From assembly GCA_001600095.1 (NCBI GenBank), contig BCIX01000004.1, positions 252,586 through 316,585 on the forward strand: 64,000 bases of DNA, in the 5' to 3' direction. The notes beneath the pieces were generated by a model. That model made no database searches and was not told where the DNA came from. It saw only the letters and a program-made list of their open reading frames with translations. The translations under genes were made by a program, and so were the position numbers. Numbering within the stretch: the first letter of the stretch is position 1; each line of letters begins with the position of its first letter. Origin of the DNA: Bullera alba (lineage: Eukaryota; Basidiomycota; Tremellomycetes; Tremellales; Bulleraceae). This document shows, piece after piece, positions 12,605-24,773 of this stretch.

Positions 12605-12943
12605 AGAGTGGCCTTGTTGCTATAGTAAGCTCATGCATGTATTCTAGACAAGCGAAGAGTCGAGCGTGGATGCAGTGTAAGCAAGAGTGAGTGACTTTTG
12701 ACTGTATGGTCATCATCCTCCCCTTCGGATACTCCGACGGGCCAACCGGGGGGGGGGTACAGTAGGTAAAAGGGCGCAGGGCAGGGCGGTGCTGTCCGAC
12801 TAGTAGTTAAGGGTTCATTTGACAGGCGGGCATCATTTGAACCGAGAGCTCAGCTGATGCACAAAGCTCCGCTGCTAGAGACAAAGGGGGCAATCTACAA
12901 CTACTCTTGTCCCTCTAGCCACACTGTCGCGACCAACAACGCA
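12605..12943. promoter_or_regulatory. Intergenic region between the two GT69 genes
   Basis: 339 bp holding the 3' end of copy 1 and the promoter of copy 2. A run of ten G lies at 12748-12757. An in-frame upstream ATG at 12857 would add 29 residues to copy 2 but is less likely than 12944. Confidence 0.55.
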
Positions 12944-14608
12944 ATGCCTGAGCACGAGGTCATCCAGCTCGCCTCCTCAGAGGATGAAGAGCACTCGGAC
13001 ACGGACTCGACACCACTGCTCCCCTTTGCCGCTACTATCCCCTCGGCAAAATCACTCCCGCAGCGGACCGTGCTCATTGTCATCCTCTGGGTCGGATTGG
13101 GATGGACGTTGGCCATGTACGTGGCATACCCCTTCCCAACGACAATACCGATATTCGTCGGGCTCGCCTTGATCGTCACCGGCCTGGTGACAGAATCGAT
13201 ACTGCGCCTGGGGATAGATTTGCTGTACCGGAAGCAGAGTCTGACGTGCATAATACGGACATATTCGATATCAAGGAGGATCCTGATGGCCGGGGGTTTG
13301 GCTTTGGTCATTTATTGGCTTTGTCTGGGCTTCAAGCTACCGGTGGAGCCTGTGCCATCATTACCGGACAAAGGGAGGATATTTATCGCTGCCAACTTGC
13401 ACAACAACGAGGAAGTCCTATCGCACTGGTCGGACGAAGTGATCAAGCTGGCCTTGAACCGTGAGTCGAGCTCGTCAAGAGCAGTAGCGCTGACAGTGTA
13501 GTCGGACAGGACAAGGCGTTTATATCGATATACGAGTCGAACTCGGTGGACCGGACGAAAGAGCTTTTGGGAACGCTTGGCGACTCTCTCACCTCGCTCA
13601 ACATCTCCCATCGCATCGTGACGGAGCAGGATACAGCAGATAGGAGGTGGCCTTATGGAACATCCCCGGAGCGGATAGATTATCTGGCCGCAGCGAGGAA
13701 CAGAGCGATGGAGCCATTGCAGAATGATAGCGAGACGCTTCGACTGGATAACTGGGCAGAATACGACAAGGTCGTCTTTCTGAACGATATCTGGTTCGAG
13801 TGGCAGGATGTGTACCGGCTACTCGGGCTTCGGGATGGTGATTTCGACCTGGCCTGCGGAGTCGACTTTGGAGCGTCAGGTGGGTGAAAGGCGGTCGAGC
13901 TGTTGCTGACAATCAGGCCTGTACGACACGTGGGTCGCTAGGGACGTGTGTGGTACGCCAATGCGTCCGTTCTGGCCATATGTCAAGGATGAAGAGACGA
14001 GGGAAAAGGTCAAAAAGGAAGAGCCGTTCGAGGTGGCGGCATGTTGGAATGGAGTGGTGGCGTTCGACGCAGAGCCATTCCTGTACGCTGAGAATCGGAC
14101 AGTGGAGAAACGGTCCTGGAGAATGATTGATAATTGTGAGTATCACCCTCTTTGAAGCATGGCTGACGGAAAGCCACCTACCCGAGTTCGAAGCAATCAC
14201 CCGAGTTGACTCTCCCGATACGCTTCCGTTCCTCACACATTGACGCCTGCGACCATTCGGAGTGTTTCCTCTTCTCGTACGACCTCCACCGGTATACGGC
14301 AAAGCTGGGGCGCCGGCCAAAGATCTTTATGAATCCAAAGGTCAAGGTGGCGTACGAGGAGGAGTGGTGGAAGTGGAACACGAGGGTGCTGAGGATCCCA
14401 TTCATCAAATCGTGGCGAGGTGAGTCGACCATGCGAGGGGTTTCGCTGATATCCAGATCATTGGTCGCATGGTCTGCCGCTGAAAATAGTCGACGGGTTG
14501 TGGGAGTATTTGGCGAGGAGGAGGGACGTGTGTACTTGGGCCGGACTGCAATTACCCCCTCGATGTCCTCCGCTCCCGGGACCCAAAGACACCAATTGGG
14601 ACCAATGA
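12944..14608 (+). CDS. Glycosyltransferase family 69 (CAP59/CMT1-like mannosyltransferase), copy 2
   Basis: Exons 12944-13460, 13502-13879, 13917-14135, 14174-14419 and 14457-14608 give 503 aa. Layout is a short acidic cytosolic tail (SSEDEEHSDTDS), a membrane helix (TVLIVILWVGLGWTLAMYVA), a second hydrophobic pair near residues 65-130, then the lumenal GT69 domain: IFIAANLHNNEEVLSHW, SIYESNSVDRTKELL, ERIDYLAAARNRAMEPLQ, YDKVVFLNDIWF, DFDLACGVDF, YDTWVARDVCGTP, CDHSECFLFSYDLHR. The intron positions and phases match copy 1, so the pair arose by tandem duplication. Family members add mannose or work in capsule and wall glycan assembly; the exact acceptor here is unknown. Start chosen at the CAACAACGCAATG context. 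Confidence 0.88.
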
Positions 14609-15742
14609 GTGTAACACTTGGTCGTGGCGAGATCGACAAATGCTCCTGTGCATATCACAGCGCCAGCGTGGTCGCCTCCTCGGGGCACATCCGCCTCAGC
14701 GCCGTAGTCGACAGGTCGATCGTGCGTGGCCAGTCGGACGAAGGGACCTCGTGTTGATCACGACGACGACGATGGAGCACGAGTAAAAGGGGACGTTGAC
14801 CCCATCGTACTGTACGCACAAGACCGGAAGTGGATCTTGATCATCATATTGTAAATACCGTTGTACACTACTTGCGATGAAAGCGAGGCCGCATGTGCTC
14901 GAACATCTCGGTCGGTGATGGCGGCGATGGAGTTGGAAGTCGAGCTGATGCCGTGTCGGTTTGCTCTCATCGCTAGTCCGGAATGCGGGTCGATGCGAGC
15001 CTGTACTCAAGGAGTTGAGCATGAGTACGGGGATGATGTAGAGAGCATTGTGAGCGTCCAATGCGATTCCGTCGGCCTGTAACTGGCCTAAGAGGAGCAA
15101 CCCGTATCGGCCTGGGTGAAAGGTGCGATAGGCATGAGGTGGGGTGTGAGAGATGGTCAAGGTGGGTAGAGATCGATACATGCCTCTTACAGCTGCATTG
15201 GCTACTATATATGAGTCGTGTGCTTTCGTGTGCGACCCGTCTTCACGTGCACCGACTCGGATTAGTCAGAGCATTCGTGGTTCATCGATGCTAGATGCAG
15301 CCTCCTCTTTACGACAATCTCATAACTGACAAGTCCGATGCTCTTCCCGTTCCTGAGATCCGGGGCTGTTAGTCTATTAGTCAATTTGTAATCCAGCCTA
15401 ATAGCCAACCCGACCCTCTCCCCTCCCGCCTCCCCCTCCTCTCTCTATCGTAACCGATGCCGAGGCAGGCCGAGGCGAAGCGGTCGTAAATTTAGCCAAA
15501 CGGCCTTTTCAGTTTCCCCTCATGGCCTCACGCGCTCTCCCGGGGCCATCGATTGGGCGCCCGTGGAGGAGAAAGGTGTGATATGGCGACAATCAAGATA
15601 AGTTCTGAGCAAGAAGCGAGGTAGAGTGCATGCGAGTCGGGGGTGCAAAAAACGTCTCATCATTGATAAGTGTACTGCGAGTCGGAGTTTCACGTTCTTA
15701 CCCATACTCATAACCCCACTGAGCGCTGAGCACTCACCCGCC
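14609..15742. other. Intergenic region with permease promoter and GATA-type sites
   Basis: About 1.1 kb between copy 2 of GT69 and the permease. A possible small minus-strand gene is listed separately. On the permease side, two GATAAG hexamers lie at 15597-15602 and 15665-15670, within 150 bp of the ATG, the type of site used by GATA factors in fungal nitrogen regulation. That reading is inference. Confidence 0.5.
14758..15181 (-). CDS. Possible small protein, unrecognised
   Basis: Doubtful. An ATG at 15181 opens a 161-codon frame, and a TATATA-like stretch lies about 30 nt upstream. Using a GTACAG donor and GGACTAG acceptor (34-nt intron) shifts it into a second open frame ending at 14758, giving about 129 aa with a hydrophobic patch ALYIIPVLMLNSL. 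Third positions are mildly C-rich. No family recognised; it may be noise in an intergenic region. Confidence 0.2.
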
Positions 15743-17616
15743 ATGTCCGCGCACGAGCTCGACCATAAGTATGGCGAGGACATACAGCCGGCTCCAATGG
15801 CCCTGCACGACCTCGAGCGACAAGACTCCCTGGACAAGGGCGTCTCGAGGCTCGATGCCACGGATCTGGTGACGGACGCAGAGGAGAACGACCTCAAGCG
15901 GGGTCTAGCACAGAGGCATGTCTCCATGATTGCCCTAGCAGGTGAGTGCCCGGAGGAGGGACTTTGCTGATGGGGTAGGTGCTATTGGAACAGGATTGTT
16001 TTTGTCACTCGGAGGAGCGATCTCCACCGGAGGCCCATTGGGTGCACTGCTGGGATACACCCTCGTCGGGCTGATCGTCTGCGCTGTGCAATTCGCCCTC
16101 GGAGAAGTCACGGCGTTCCTCCCTGTCACCGGGTCGTTCGTCAGGCAGTCTGAATTCCTCACCGATCCCGCTCTCGGCTTTGCGCTGGGCTGGAACATCG
16201 TCTATGGCAATTGGCTCTCGGTAAGTCTTGATTCTTAAGTGCTGACTTGGTCGATATGTAGGTGTTGCTGGCTGACCTTGGACGCAGGTGCCTTCTGAGA
16301 TCACGGCGATCTGCGTCTTGTTCCAATTCTGGACCGACCTCAATCCGTCCGTGTTCATCGTCATCTTCATCATCCTCACCGCCGCCGTCGGCATGTCATT
16401 CATTGGGATCTATGGCGAGATCGAGTTCTTCTTCGCCATTTTGAAGATATTTTTGATCATAGGGTTAATTTTGTTCGGCCTCATAACGAACCTTGGCGGT
16501 GTACCGGGCGTGGAGAGGATCGGCTTCAGATACTGGAACAACCCGGGTCCATTTGTCGAGCACATTGCCACGGGGTCATGGGGCAAGTTCTTGGGCTTTT
16601 GGTCCGTCATGATCAACGCGGTGTTCAGTTTCGCCGGGGTGGAGAGTATCGCCATGGCAGCAGCGGAGACCAAGAACCCAAGGCGGGCGATCCCAAAGGC
16701 CTGCAAGAGGGTGTTTGTTCGAGTCTCGCTCTTCTACTTCCTCGCAGTACTCATCGTTGGAATGCTCGTCGCCAGCGACGACCCCCGACTGGGCGAGGAC
16801 TCTGGAACCGCTGCCACATCGCCTTTTGTCATCGCAGTGTCTTCGGCTGGTATCACCGCGATCCCCAGTATCGTCAATGGAGTGGTGATTGCATCTGCAT
16901 TTTCGGCCTCGAACCAAGCTCTACTCGCCGGCACTCGAGTGCTCTACTCCCTGGCCATCAAGGGACAAGCACCAAAGATCTTCCTCAAGACGACCAAATG
17001 GGGTGTACCGTACTACTGCGTCGGGACATACTTCCTCTTCTCCTTCCTCGCCTTTATGAGCCTTTCGTCAAACGCTCTAACGGTGTTCTACTGGTTCCTC
17101 AATCTCGTCGGATGCGGAGTTTTGATCTCGTGGACTGGTATTCTCACCAATCACATCCGGTTGATATGGGCAATGAAGAAGCAGGGCATCCCGAGATCCC
17201 TCCTCCCATGGCACAACGCCTGGACCCGTGAGTCCCAGAAGTCACATTTGTCTGTGCCATGGCTGACGTATACGCAGCATACGCTTCGGTTGCCGCTCTG
17301 GTCATGTGCCTTATCATCATGTTGACGAACGGATTCGCCGTGTTCACAAAGGGCAACTGGGACACGGCGGGCTTCATCACCGCGTACCTGTAAGCTCAAC
17401 GTCTTACCCAAGACGTCATGAAGGCTAACTATTTGCAGGGATATCGCTCTGGTGGCCACCGCGTACCTCCTGTGGAAGGTGTTCAAGAAGACGAAATACA
17501 TTCCCCTAATGGACATTCCCATCGAAGAGGTGCTCGAGCGGATCGCATTGAGACCAGAGCCAGAGGAGCCGAGGAAGACAGGGTGGTACCGCTGGATCAG
17601 CCTGTTATGGGATTAG
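15743..17616 (+). CDS. Amino-acid permease (APC superfamily, yeast amino-acid transporter type)
   Basis: Plasma-membrane proton/amino-acid symporter. Exons 15743-15941, 15979-16220, 16288-17227, 17278-17389 and 17439-17616 give 556 aa, the usual size. A cytosolic N-tail (residues 1-65) is followed by the TM1 signature GAIGTGLFLSLGGAISTGG, then GEVTAFLPVTGSFVR, GWNIVYGNWLSVPSEIT, FAGVESIAMAAAETKNPRRA, FSASNQALLAGTRVLYSLA and twelve or so membrane spans. The C-tail is RPEPEEPRKTGWYRW. Substrate cannot be read from sequence. The second intron (16221-16287) contains an internal acceptor immediately followed by a GT (TAG|GTGTTG at 16261/16262), so mis- or alternative splicing would shift frame. 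Upstream GATAAG sites suggest nitrogen control. Confidence 0.93.
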
Positions 17617-18714
17617 AACAAGGGCTAGAGCTGGCCTGAGAGGGGGTCATGTACTTGTATGTGTATGGGGCTTTGGGTAGACATGCAGCTACGATGTGTT
17701 GGTGTGACATCTACCTTGCATTCAGGATTTGGTTCGGAACGCAGGACGATGCTCTCGTCCGAAAGACTGAGTTGCTCGGGCGATATCCTCGCTTCGAATG
17801 GAAGTCGTGGGGACAGGCTCGTCAGGCGCCTCTGTCTACACTTAGCGAGATGAATTCAGCCTATGGGGTGCCTTACGGTGGGCTGAGGTGGCCCAGGACT
17901 GCCCAGGACACTCTAGGCCACTCCATTGAGCAGCGTCAACCCGAGTCGGACTGGTCGGACTGGTCGGAATAATGTCCTGCTTTCTCGGCTCTTGAGGTTC
18001 GTTGCCCTGAGTTTCAAATTCGACCCCCACGTGAGGACGGTCGAGGTCGAATGAGATGTCGATGTCGCTGCTGGTGGTAGCAGCGATACAGGTGGTGAGC
18101 GCCATCTGGCGCCTATTGTTCGGCCACTGCTCAATCAGACTGAGGCTGCACCTTGTGGACGACCTGGTGCAGTGTGGGTGACTCTGGGCGGGACTTCGGG
18201 GTGAATTCTAAGCATACCTCGTAACTTCGTAATAGGGGGAGTTATTACCACTTTGAGTAATTACAAAAGGGGTCTATACCTTTTTCCAATTCAAATCACC
18301 AACTCCTCTTCCTGGCTTCTGGGGTGGATCAGTCGCTGTCTTGCTCTACTCTGCTTCGACACCAAACACCTCACCTCGCCTCGAAGGCATCAACAGATCA
18401 CCACGACCACCGCCTTGAGCCGGGATCGAGTACCCAGCTCAGCCGACTCAAAGGAGAAAGCGCCGTGTGTAGATCGACCCAGGCCTTAATCCTCCGAAAA
18501 CGCCTCTAGGCTTCCGACGCTCACTCGACATCGAGTATAATTTCGGACCCTACACTCCTTGTACACACGACTACTGCACAAAGCAGTCTCCTATCGCAAG
18601 TGCCTATGCTGGCTGTTCTGGACCGTCGACGATCGTAATACACAAGAGAGACAAATGTGCTCTCTTCACTCGAATACCGCGCCGACTGAACGCACTTTTG
18701 CAATCTCGACGCCA
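17617..18714. other. Intergenic region and bHLH gene leader
   Basis: About 1.1 kb. The left part has short open frames without support and a perfect GACTGGTCG tandem near 17948-17967. An AT-rich stretch with TTATTAC/GTAATTAC lies near 18228-18265. The right part should be promoter and 5' UTR of the bHLH gene. An in-frame ATG at 18655 could extend that protein by 20 residues. Confidence 0.5.
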
Positions 18715-21649
18715 ATGACATCGCCAATGCAGCAAATGCTCGCCGAGTCGCCTCACGACACGACCCTCGACTTCCTCTCGTTCATGGGACTAGATCAGCC
18801 GGATATGAATGGAGGAGGACCGGGACCATCGACGTCGACCTACAACTCCTTCAAGGACAGAAGGAATAGCACGGACGATCCCTCTCGCGGCGGGAGTTCA
18901 CGGGGCAGAACAAGGACGCGGAGCTCGCAAACCCAGAGAAAACACGATGACAATCGGAGTCTCAGCTCGAATCCAAGTGAAATGGACGTGGATAACAGGT
19001 ACAACTCTGTGATTCCCTTTGGACCGAGTCAAATCATGGGTCTCCAAGGCCTCGACAGTGGGAATGGAAATGGGAATGGGAATACCGACTCGTTACAATT
19101 CGGCCTGGGATCAATGCTCAGCGATCAGTCCCAGTCGTATGATGCGAATCAGGCGAATCTACTGCAACAGCAGGTACGTAGCTCTGGAGCGCTGAAAGCC
19201 AAGGCTCAATGTCCACATAGCTCGAACACATCCACATGCAATCTCCCATGTTCGACCCTACAAATCCTCAATCCCCGTATCACCCCATGGCGCAGATGTA
19301 TATGACCTCCCCGATGAACCCAGTCGCCCAGATGCCAAACCTGCCCCAGATCAACGAGAACGAGAGCAGCGAACGGTCAGATCTCGAGGCTGTCAAGAAG
19401 CGGTGGATGGCAATGAACGGTGCAGCCGGCATGCTCACGCCAGGTGAGTCTGCGAGCAAAGGATAGAGCTGATTCAATAGGCCCAAGTGGTGAAGTGTTT
19501 CCTCAAACACGTACCGACAAGATGAGCCCAATGCAGCTTGAGATGCTGGCGAGAGGAGAGCTGGAATATCAGCCAGGGGTGAGTACTTGGGCGCTGGGCC
19601 AAAGCTGATGGCTAGTATGACATGACACCTCTGTTATCTCCTGCGTTGTCGCAGCAATACTCAAACTCGACGTACGCCTCTCCTGCAGCCTTCAACTCGA
19701 ATAGCAATGCCAGCAACAACAACGCAAATGGGAACAACGCATACTATCAGACAAAGTCTCCCCTCGAGCAGCTACAAGAGCAGCAGAAGCAGTTTCAGGA
19801 ACAGCTGGCGATTCTGCAACACCAGCAGAAAGAGCTACAAGCCACTGCGGCTGCGGTTGCCGCAGCGTCATCATCGACCGCTTCCTCCAATGGCTCGCCG
19901 TATATCAACGCTCAGCCGCGCTCGGCCACCACACCCGGAGTCAGCAGTCACCACTCTGCTGGGCCTTCGATCGGCAATACCCCTTCGCCCAGCTACTTCT
20001 CTCCCCTGACCTCTCCCGCTCTGGAGGCAAACAATGGTCGCTTCCCCACCCGATATGGTCGATACAGCCTTGGACAACAGCAGCAGCAATCCCAACCACA
20101 TCCATTATCCGCCTTGTCGAGCCCCGCGCTCAACCCCGTCGGCTCGTCGGGTGGCGCTCAGCAAACCCTCAGTCCGGCCCTACAGCCCCAAGCGGACAAT
20201 GAAATGTCAGATCCAAACTACCTCCAAGCGCTAGTAGGTTTGCTAGACAATCAAGGTCTTCAGCAGCAGTTTCAACCGCAACAACAGAGTCAGATCCAAT
20301 CGTCTCCTCTGGTCGGACCAATAGGTACCGGACCGAACCGCCAGTCTCTGCCGGCAAAGACCCGACCCTCGCCAATGATGAAGCCAACCCACCGATCGCA
20401 CAAGCACGCGTCGAGTACCTCGGGTCAATTCTCAGTACCCACCTCACCGGCGATTCAACGAGTGGTCAAGTCGATCGTGCCTGGAATAGGATACCTGCCA
20501 CCAGCGGCGATCCAGCCAAATAACAATAATGGAAGTAACACCAGCACCCCTCAATTCAACAATGGTGCAATCAACGGCAGCACGACATCGACCCCGAGTC
20601 CCGTCGACCTGACTCAGATGATGCCCCCACCCCCCGTTCCCGAGGGCGGAAGGCGGAAGAGCAGCACGAGCTCGTTCACGCCAATGACGCCGGCTACATT
20701 GATGAACCTAGGTTCAAGCGAAACGCAGCCTCGCGCCAAAGCCGCTTCCAAGGGCAACATGGGATCTGCGGCCGTTATCACTGGCGCCGCGCCTCGACCA
20801 GCCACTGCGCGTAAGGCGAGTGGCAGCACGATCACGGCGAGAAAAGTCAACGGGGCAAGCAAGTTGCAGCCCACGGCCGCAGGCAAGCGAGCTCTGGCAA
20901 TGCGTCCCTCCGGTGTGGGCGTCAGGAGTGGTGAGTCAAGTCGCTGCGAAACCCTTGCTGACAGTCTAGCCACCAAAGGAGCTGCTTCCGCCGCCAACCT
21001 CTCACTGCACGACACTGTCAACGGGGAAATGCGCAAGACGTCCCACAAAGCGGCCGAGCAGAAACGACGTGATTCCCTCAAGGCCAGTTTCGACGAACTC
21101 CGACTTCTCCTCCCGCCCATCAACACCGAAGCGCTGGATCCGGAAAGTGGAGAACCGATCCCCGGCTCCTCCGCCCCGAGGCTGCTGCCAAAGTCGTCCC
21201 TAGTCCCGGACGATAATCCGAATAGAGGCGTGTCGAAAGTCGCTCTCTTGAAATTCTCCAACGAGTACATTGTCCGACTGCACGACAAGGTGGAGAAACG
21301 GGATGATTACATTGACAAATTGCGGGACGAGGTCAGGAGGCTCAGAGAGGGCGGTGGGGACGAGGTGCACGGTGATGAAGGGGAGGACCTGCTCGACATG
21401 GACATGCTGGAAGGCGAGGAAGACGATTTCGCCGATCTGGAAGATGAAGATGAGGAAGAGGGCCAAGGTGAAAGTGGGGAAGGGGCCGAGGATCCATCCT
21501 CGATAGAGGATGCGGATGAGGATATGGACCCAGACGAGGATTTTACCTTGGACGAGGTCAAGACGAAGCGCAAACCGTCGGTGAAAAAGTCCCCAGCGCT
21601 CAAGCCGACGTCCAGGCGAGCGAGCACGTTGAGCGTGAAGACAAAGTGA
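18715..21649 (+). CDS. Basic helix-loop-helix transcription factor
   Basis: Nuclear DNA-binding regulator. Exons 18715-19173, 19221-19443, 19481-19578, 19616-20930 and 20970-21649 give 924 aa; ATG 18655 is an alternative start. Most of the protein is low complexity: Asn/Gln/Ser-rich (a coiled-coil-like EQLQEQQKQFQEQLAILQHQ), many SP/TP sites and polyproline. The bHLH is near the C-terminus: basic region RKTSHKAAEQKRRDSLK with the H-E-R-type E-box contacts, helix 1 ASFDELRLLLPPIN, a long (about 40-residue) loop, helix 2 GVSKVALLKFSNEYIVRLHD running into a short leucine-zipper-like segment. An acidic tail (EDEDEEEGQ...) and a basic C-terminus follow. The intron at 20931-20969 is 39 nt without a stop. 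The expected site is CACGTG-like; targets are unknown. Confidence 0.85.
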
Positions 21650-21905
21650 CCGACTTGAACGGACATGGCCTGTCGGTAGTTTCAGGACACGATGGAATGG
21701 ACAGTACATACAGAAGTGGACAGTTGATTCGCGATCTGAGCATAGAGTAGCTTGCACTGTAGATTTATACCGACTTGTACATCTAGAGCCTAGAGTAGAG
21801 TGAAGAAGGACTCAGTTGATGAACCGAATACTTCGCAACTCGCGGCTGAGCCAGCAAATCTCTTGAACTAGATTGACTGCATGTACTACCACTCAGATCC
21901 CTGCT

Positions 21906-24773
21906 CTATACGAGCTTGGCGCCAACAGGAGCCTTGTCCTCCCTCAGCTTCAACAACCTCTGCAGAGCGTCGTCCAGCTTGACAGTCTCTTCTCGGCCCT
22001 GCACCTCGTCATCCCTGTTTCGGATGTTGACGGCCTGCGCCTCAAACTCGTCCTGTCCGACAACTACATGATACATCAGCTCGGGATTCCTTCGGGGCGA
22101 TTTAAGGCAGCTGGCTTACCCATGATAAAGTTCCACTGGGCCGTCTGGGCATTTCTGATCTTCTTGTTCAACGTGTTGTCCGATAGATCTGCTTCGGCAA
22201 ACAGTCCCTGATCGTGGAACTTCTTGACGACCTGCGTGGCGTACTCTTTGAACGGGGCGGCGACGGGAATGACGACAATCTGTCTCGGCGACAGCCAGAA
22301 TGGCCTACAAGGTGTCAGCGGGGACCCGCATGAAAGGCAAAGAAAGTAGGGGTTTGGACTCACCATTTACCGGCTGTAGACTCCGTGACGATGGCGAGGA
22401 ATCGCTCGATACTGCCGAGAATGGCACGGTGGATCATCACTGGGCGCTGGAACGTTCCGCCAGCGACGGCGTTCTCGCCTCCAGACATGTCGGGCGCTCT
22501 GAACTTGAGGTTGAACCTCTCGGGCAAGTTGAAATCGAGCTAGAATCGTGAGCTCAGGTCCATAGTTGTGCTACTTACCTGGATCGTACCACACTGCCAC
22601 TTTCTGTTCAACGCGTCTGTGAGTTGGAAGTCGAGCTACATTCGTTAGCAAATGCTCATTTGAATTGATGGCCCACCTTTGGACCGTAGAACGCGGCGTC
22701 CTCCTCGTTGATATGCCATTTACCGGGCATCTGCTTGTCGAGGACTTTGCGCAATGTCCCCTCTGCCTTTTCCCAGACTGCGAGGTCGCCCATCCACTTC
22801 TTGGGGTTTCGCGTGGACAGTCCGACCTTGAAGTCGAAGCCGAAGGGCTTGTAGACGGCATTGAGGAAGTCGAACGCGGCGTCCATCTCAGACTCGACCT
22901 GGTCGAGCATGCAGAAGATGTGGGCTAGTAAATTAGCCATGCTCATTACAGATAGTCACTCACCGTCGTCCTGGACGAATCGCCTGACTCTGCTCAAACC
23001 CGACAGCGCGCCGCTAGCCTCGTTTCGGTGGAGGATACCAAACTCGGCAAACCTCAACGGAAGCTCCTTGTACGATCGCTCTCTCGAGTCAAAGATCAGA
23101 CAGTGTCCGGGACAGTTCATTGGCTTCATCGCAAAGGTGTCTTCCTCGACTTTGACCTGGAACATGTCCTCGGCGTAGTTCTGCCAGTGACCGGACGTCT
23201 CCCAGAGCTTCGAGTTGAAGATGTTTGGCGAACCGACTGCTAGGGTCAGCTGCAGGTAAGAAACGCTACAATGATTGACTGACCCTCTGTGAAGCCTCGT
23301 TTGTGGTACTCGGCCTACAAGTCAGCGCATGTGTGACAGCCTGAACCCACCTTGATGAATTGCATCAGAGTGTTGTATATCCTCATTCCCATGGGCAAGA
23401 AAAATGCACTACCGGGACTGAGCTCGTGGAACATCCATAGCTCTTGCTGAACACCAATCTTCCTGTGATCTCGCTTGGCCGCTTCTTCGAGATACTTCTT
23501 GTACTCTGTCATTTGCTTGCTGTCCGGGAACGACATTCCGTACACTCGCTGGAAAGTGTCGTTCTTGGCGTCTCCAAGGAAGTATGACGACGAGTTCTAG
23601 AGAATCAGCTTGGTGACCTTCTGACCGTGCTCACCTTTGTCACTGCGAGAGCCTTGATCCTGCCAGTGTGAGGAACGTGAGGACCCAGACACAGGTCGAT
23701 CAGGGGACCACATTTGTAGACTGTGGATGATGTTCCATCTGGCACTTTGTCGTTGATGTAGTGTTGCTTGTATTTGTTGTACTGGCCGATTCAGCTCCGC
23801 TCCTGGAAGCCTCACTCACCTTGAACATCTCCAACAGGACCTCTTTTGGCAGCTCGAGCCTCTCGAACGGCTGCTTCTCCTTGACAGCAATCTTGCAAAC
23901 ATCCTCGATGCCCTTCCAGTCTTCTTGCCCAATAGCTCTCTGCTCCGCAAGGGACATGTCGTAGAAGAAACCACCTTCCTCCAAGGGTGGACCGTAACCG
24001 AGGCAACATCCGTCAAACCTCCTCTCGCACGCCTCACCCAAGACGTGGGCGGAGCTATGCCAGAAGACCTGTCTGGCCTCGTAGTTGTTCTCCGGCGAGT
24101 CAAAGTCGAGCAATTGCAACGAGCAGGACGACTCGAGCGGTCGGTTCAAATCCCATAGTTCCTGGTTGTTGATCTTTGCAATGATGATCTTCTCCGACAA
24201 CGACACGGACAGATCTCGGGCAATCTGCAGCGGCGTGGTCTCCCAAGATGTGGCCTCGACCTGCTTGCCGTCCGGCAGCGTCACAGTGATTGTCTCACGG
24301 GGTTGCTCTATGACCATCAGCACCGAGTAAAGATCACCTGGTAGGCAAGCAGTGGACTTACCGGCGACGAACTTGTCATACTTGGCTTTGTACTCGTCAA
24401 AGATCTTGATCCTCTCTTGGAAGAACTCTGGTGGGGGTTGCAATTCCAACGGTCCAGATGACCCGCCCGACTTTTTGTCCTTTTTCTCCTTCTTGTCCTT
24501 CTTCTCACCACCCTTGGCCTTGTCTCCTTGCCCCTGGGCCTTGGGAGCTTGGGCAGGCTTGGCTTCACTTCCGGAGCTCTCGGTCTTGAGGTCCGCGGCG
24601 GGGTTGGCTGCCTCTGCCGTGGAGGCAATGGGGTGTGCCGCTGTGGACATGTTGCGAGGGTATGTGCGGTGTAGGTGTGTAGATGGGTTGTGTGATGGGC
24701 GCAATGGCGATTTTGACGATAGATTGGTGGATATAGATTTACTGAGAGAACGCAGCGACCTTCTTATCAGCAT
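21906..24773 (-). CDS. THS1: Threonyl-tRNA synthetase, probable mitochondrial and cytosolic forms
   Basis: Class II synthetase charging tRNA-Thr. About ten exons. The first ATG (24773) precedes an Arg/Ser-rich acid-free leader, [18 protein letters not shown]..., typical of mitochondrial import; an in-frame second ATG at 24650 ([10 protein letters not shown]) would yield the cytosolic form. A Lys/Ala-rich linker follows, then TGS domain ([17 protein letters not shown]), editing domain with HSSAH (HxxxH), catalytic core with motif 1 ([18 protein letters not shown]), zinc-ligand segment [10 protein letters not shown], motif 2 ([20 protein letters not shown]), motif 3 ([20 protein letters not shown]), and the anticodon-binding domain ([13 protein letters not shown] ... 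[18 protein letters not shown]). Only one ThrRS is visible here, consistent with dual targeting. Head-to-head with CTR9. Confidence 0.95.

Noticed and set aside
20614..21288. 224-codon minus-strand open frame
   Set aside because: Lies opposite the bHLH coding exon; composition mirrors the Ser/Pro codons on the other strand, with no motif.
24140..24165. GGTTCAAATCC resembling a tRNA B box
   Set aside because: Inside the conserved THS1 coding sequence, and no A box or cloverleaf at the right distance.
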